6,305 nucleotides of DNA from an uncultured Muribaculaceae bacterium (GTDB lineage: Bacteria > Bacteroidota > Bacteroidia > Bacteroidales > Muribaculaceae), in NCBI GenBank assembly GCA_910578035.1, contig CAJTOB010000081.1, forward strand, positions 1-6,305. Reading direction: 5' to 3'. The notes beneath the pieces are model-generated. The model did no database searches. It had not been told where the DNA came from and worked only from the letters and a program-made list of their open reading frames with translations. Shown piece after piece: positions 5,132 through 6,305 of this stretch (positions within the stretch are counted from its first letter, which is position 1; every line of letters begins with the position of its first letter). The translations under genes were made by a program, and so were the position numbers.

Positions 5132-5923
5132 ATGAAAAACCTGCTTATCTGCCTGTTCATGGCAATACTCGGCGCGACAGCCGCGTTTGCCGCTGAAACC
5201 GACTCAGTCCGCGTGCTGTTCATCGGAAACAGCTACACATATTACAACGACATGCCCGAAATGCTTCGCAAACTCTCCGCCGGCGCTGCCAACAGCGAGA
5301 AACTGCCCATCGCATACCGCAAATTCACACCCGGAGGCTGCACGCTTAAACGCCACTGCGACAATACCGAGTTGAGAAAGGCCATAGCCGACGGCGGTTG
5401 GGATTTCGTTGTCATTCAAGAACAAAGCTCGGCTCCGGCGCAACATTCGGCAACTGTCGCACGTCATACATATCCCTTCGCACACACTCTCGACAGCCTC
5501 GTGCACGCCGCCAGCCCCAATGCTCAGGTAATATTTTATATGACATGGGGGCACAAAGATGGCTGCCAGAGCCCGCACGAAGGATATCCTCTCATCGATA
5601 CATACGACGGAATGCAGCAACGGCTCGCCGACAGCTATCTCGAAATGGCATACGACAACGACGCCCGCTGTGCTCCGGTAGGGCTCGCCTGGAAGCGGGT
5701 CCGCACAGAACGGCCCTACGAAACTCTCTATAAGCCAGACCGCTCGCATCCGTCTCAACTCGGCAGCTATCTGGCAGCAAATGTGATATTTGCAACAATG
5801 CTTGGCAGAAACTACCAAAGCTCATTCACAGCCGGACTCGAACCGTCGTTGTGCGAATATATCCAGACCGTCGCACAAGAAACGGTGCTCTCCAACAAGC
5901 ATTTGCTAAACATCAAAGATTAA
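5132..5923 (+). CDS. Secreted SGNH/GDSL-type hydrolase (DUF4886-like)
   Basis: This 263-residue protein begins with a type I signal peptide (about 1-20, ending AAFA before AE), so it is probably periplasmic. The SGNH blocks are visible. Block I is VLFIGNSYTYYNDMP (28-42), with the expected catalytic Ser34. PGG (67-69) is a likely oxyanion glycine region. The block III equivalent is VVIQEQS (93-99), with Gln where classic SGNH enzymes have Asn. Block V is DRSHPSQLGSY (203-213), with Asp203 and His206 as the remaining triad members. The GNSYTYYNDMP opening resembles the DUF4886 group common in Bacteroidetes. Family members are esterases or lipases, including carbohydrate deacetylases; the substrate here is unknown. 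It starts 7 bp after the lysR-like stop, with no promoter between, so it is probably cotranscribed with that gene. Confidence 0.88.
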   Translation: MKNLLICLFMAILGATAAFAAETDSVRVLFIGNSYTYYNDMPEMLRKLSAGAANSEKLPIAYRKFTPGGCTLKRHCDNTELRKAIADGGWDFVVIQEQSSAPAQHSATVARHTYPFAHTLDSLVHAASPNAQVIFYMTWGHKDGCQSPHEGYPLIDTYDGMQQRLADSYLEMAYDNDARCAPVGLAWKRVRTERPYETLYKPDRSHPSQLGSYLAANVIFATMLGRNYQSSFTAGLEPSLCEYIQTVAQETVLSNKHLLNIKD

Positions 5924-5939
5924 ATATTGTTAAATATTT
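5922..5939. repeat. AT-only inverted repeat at the hydrolase stop codon
   Basis: AAATATT (5922-5928) and AATATTT (5933-5939) form a 7-bp inverted repeat with a GTTA loop. It overlaps the TAA stop and touches the presumed ssrA -33 box. As a terminator it would be weak, with no GC pairs and only a short T run. It may instead be a protein-binding site or simply an AT-rich upstream element for the ssrA promoter. Confidence 0.35.
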
Positions 5940-5968
5940 TGCAGACTGAATCTTTTGTTGTTTCTTTG
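5938..5968 (+). promoter_or_regulatory. ssrA promoter, Bacteroidetes -33/-7 type
   Basis: TTTG at 5938-5941 is followed after exactly 19 bp by TTTCTTTG (5961-5968), one base off TAnnTTTG. This is the best-spaced -33/-7 pair in the window. Transcription would start near 5974, giving a 5' leader of about 28 bases before the mature tmRNA end at 6003. RNase P would be expected to remove this leader, which holds the short hairpin GCTCC-ACC-GGAGC (5978-5990). Confidence 0.6.
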
Positions 5969-6002
5969 TAAGAAATAGCTCCACCGGAGCGCTTTTACTA
6001 TC

Positions 6003-6305
6003 GGGGTTGACCGGTTTTGACAGCGTGTAGAAGTGGTGGGTAAGCGTGCAGAGCTATGAGGTCTATGCTCTATAATATCTGGCTTCGACCAATTTAAATG
6101 GCGAAAACAACTACGCTCTTGCTGCTTGATTGAAGTACAGTAGATCAGCTTAATCGCCGCAACAGTTGCAGCGACAAGACATCGCCCGATTGTCCTTTTT
6201 CCGAGACGGATCGACAAGGCGGTGCAGGTAAATCGGAAATAGGAAGCCGCAAGCCTCGGGAAGCTTCCGAAATTTTTAGAGGATAAGGCCGCGGTTGGTA
6301 GTTTC
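6003..6305 (+). ncRNA. ssrA: tmRNA (transfer-messenger RNA), 3' end outside window
   Basis: This RNA rescues stalled ribosomes by trans-translation with SmpB. The 5' end GGGGTTGACCGGTTTTGACAG is the typical start of the tRNA-like domain. A candidate first pseudoknot combines AGAGC (6050-6054) with GCTCT (6067-6071) and GGTC (6060-6063) with GACC (6087-6090), ending 9 bases before the tag frame, as expected. The tag frame is 6100-6129 (GGC to TGA) and encodes GENNYALAA, with the proteolysis tail ALAA. Downstream pairings, such as TTGTC (6191-6195) with GACAA (6212-6216) and GGAAGC (6242-6247) with GCTTCC (6263-6268), fit the later structured region. The acceptor 3' strand with T-arm and CCA is not in the window; roughly 90-100 bases should be missing if the length is usual. 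Confidence 0.95.
6100..6129 (+). other. tmRNA tag reading frame, GENNYALAA
   Basis: Ten codons, GGC GAA AAC AAC TAC GCT CTT GCT GCT TGA, encode the peptide added to stalled proteins after the alanine carried by tmRNA itself. The ALAA ending marks proteins for ClpXP-type degradation. The sequence fits Bacteroidales tags (I recall GETNYALAA in Bacteroides and GENNYALAA in Porphyromonas). Confidence 0.93.

Noticed and set aside
5204..5818. 204-residue minus-strand open frame antisense to the SGNH hydrolase
   Set aside because: The sense frame carries a signal peptide and all SGNH blocks; the antisense product has no recognisable features and no promoter.
5930..6217. 95-residue minus-strand open frame across the ssrA gene
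   Set aside because: It lies over the tmRNA promoter and body, which are strongly supported on the plus strand, and its sequence looks like noncoding translation.

Overview
The window looks like chromosomal DNA from a member of the Bacteroidales, possibly a Muribaculaceae-type gut bacterium. The family placement is inference. Three things support the order: the tmRNA tag peptide reads GENNYALAA, close to tags I recall from Porphyromonas and Bacteroides; several promoters carry the Bacteroidetes -7 element TAnnTTTG instead of a sigma70 TATAAT box; and most genes lack Shine-Dalgarno sequences.

Layout. Positions 1-132 are intergenic, with a long hairpin at 61-107 that probably terminates the gene on the minus strand. 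A secreted GH29 alpha-L-fucosidase lies on the minus strand (133-1494). It is transcribed divergently from an AraC-family regulator (1653-2492). The 158-bp region between them holds two opposed promoters with the same 9-bp TAACTTTGC block, and a 20-bp-phased direct repeat that could be the AraC operator. The regulator and fucosidase probably form a small sugar-responsive unit; there is no SusC/SusD pair in view.

Next is a plus-strand cluster: a 63-residue single-pass membrane protein of unknown function (2579-2770), overlapped by the large half of a split ThrE-type exporter (YjjP-like, to 3545), then the small half (YjjB-like, 3677-4165). The two exporter halves are separated by an unusual inverted array of 7-bp repeats (GNNCGAG on the left, CTCGNNC on the right) that could fold into a hairpin in the transcript. 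The exporter pair may export threonine/serine or succinate; sequence alone cannot decide.

A LysR-type regulator (4225-5124) follows with its own TATCTTTG promoter element. Seven bases after its stop begins a secreted SGNH/GDSL-type hydrolase resembling DUF4886 (5132-5923), so the two probably share a transcript. The window ends inside ssrA (tmRNA), which starts near 6003; its promoter, a candidate first pseudoknot and the tag reading frame are visible, while its 3' end lies outside.

I see no CRISPR array, insertion sequence, phage gene or classic tRNA/rRNA gene. Most of the region is ordinary core or near-core sequence. The least explained parts are the heptad repeat element, the small protein fused by overlap to the exporter, and the layered symmetry in the fucosidase-araC intergenic region.
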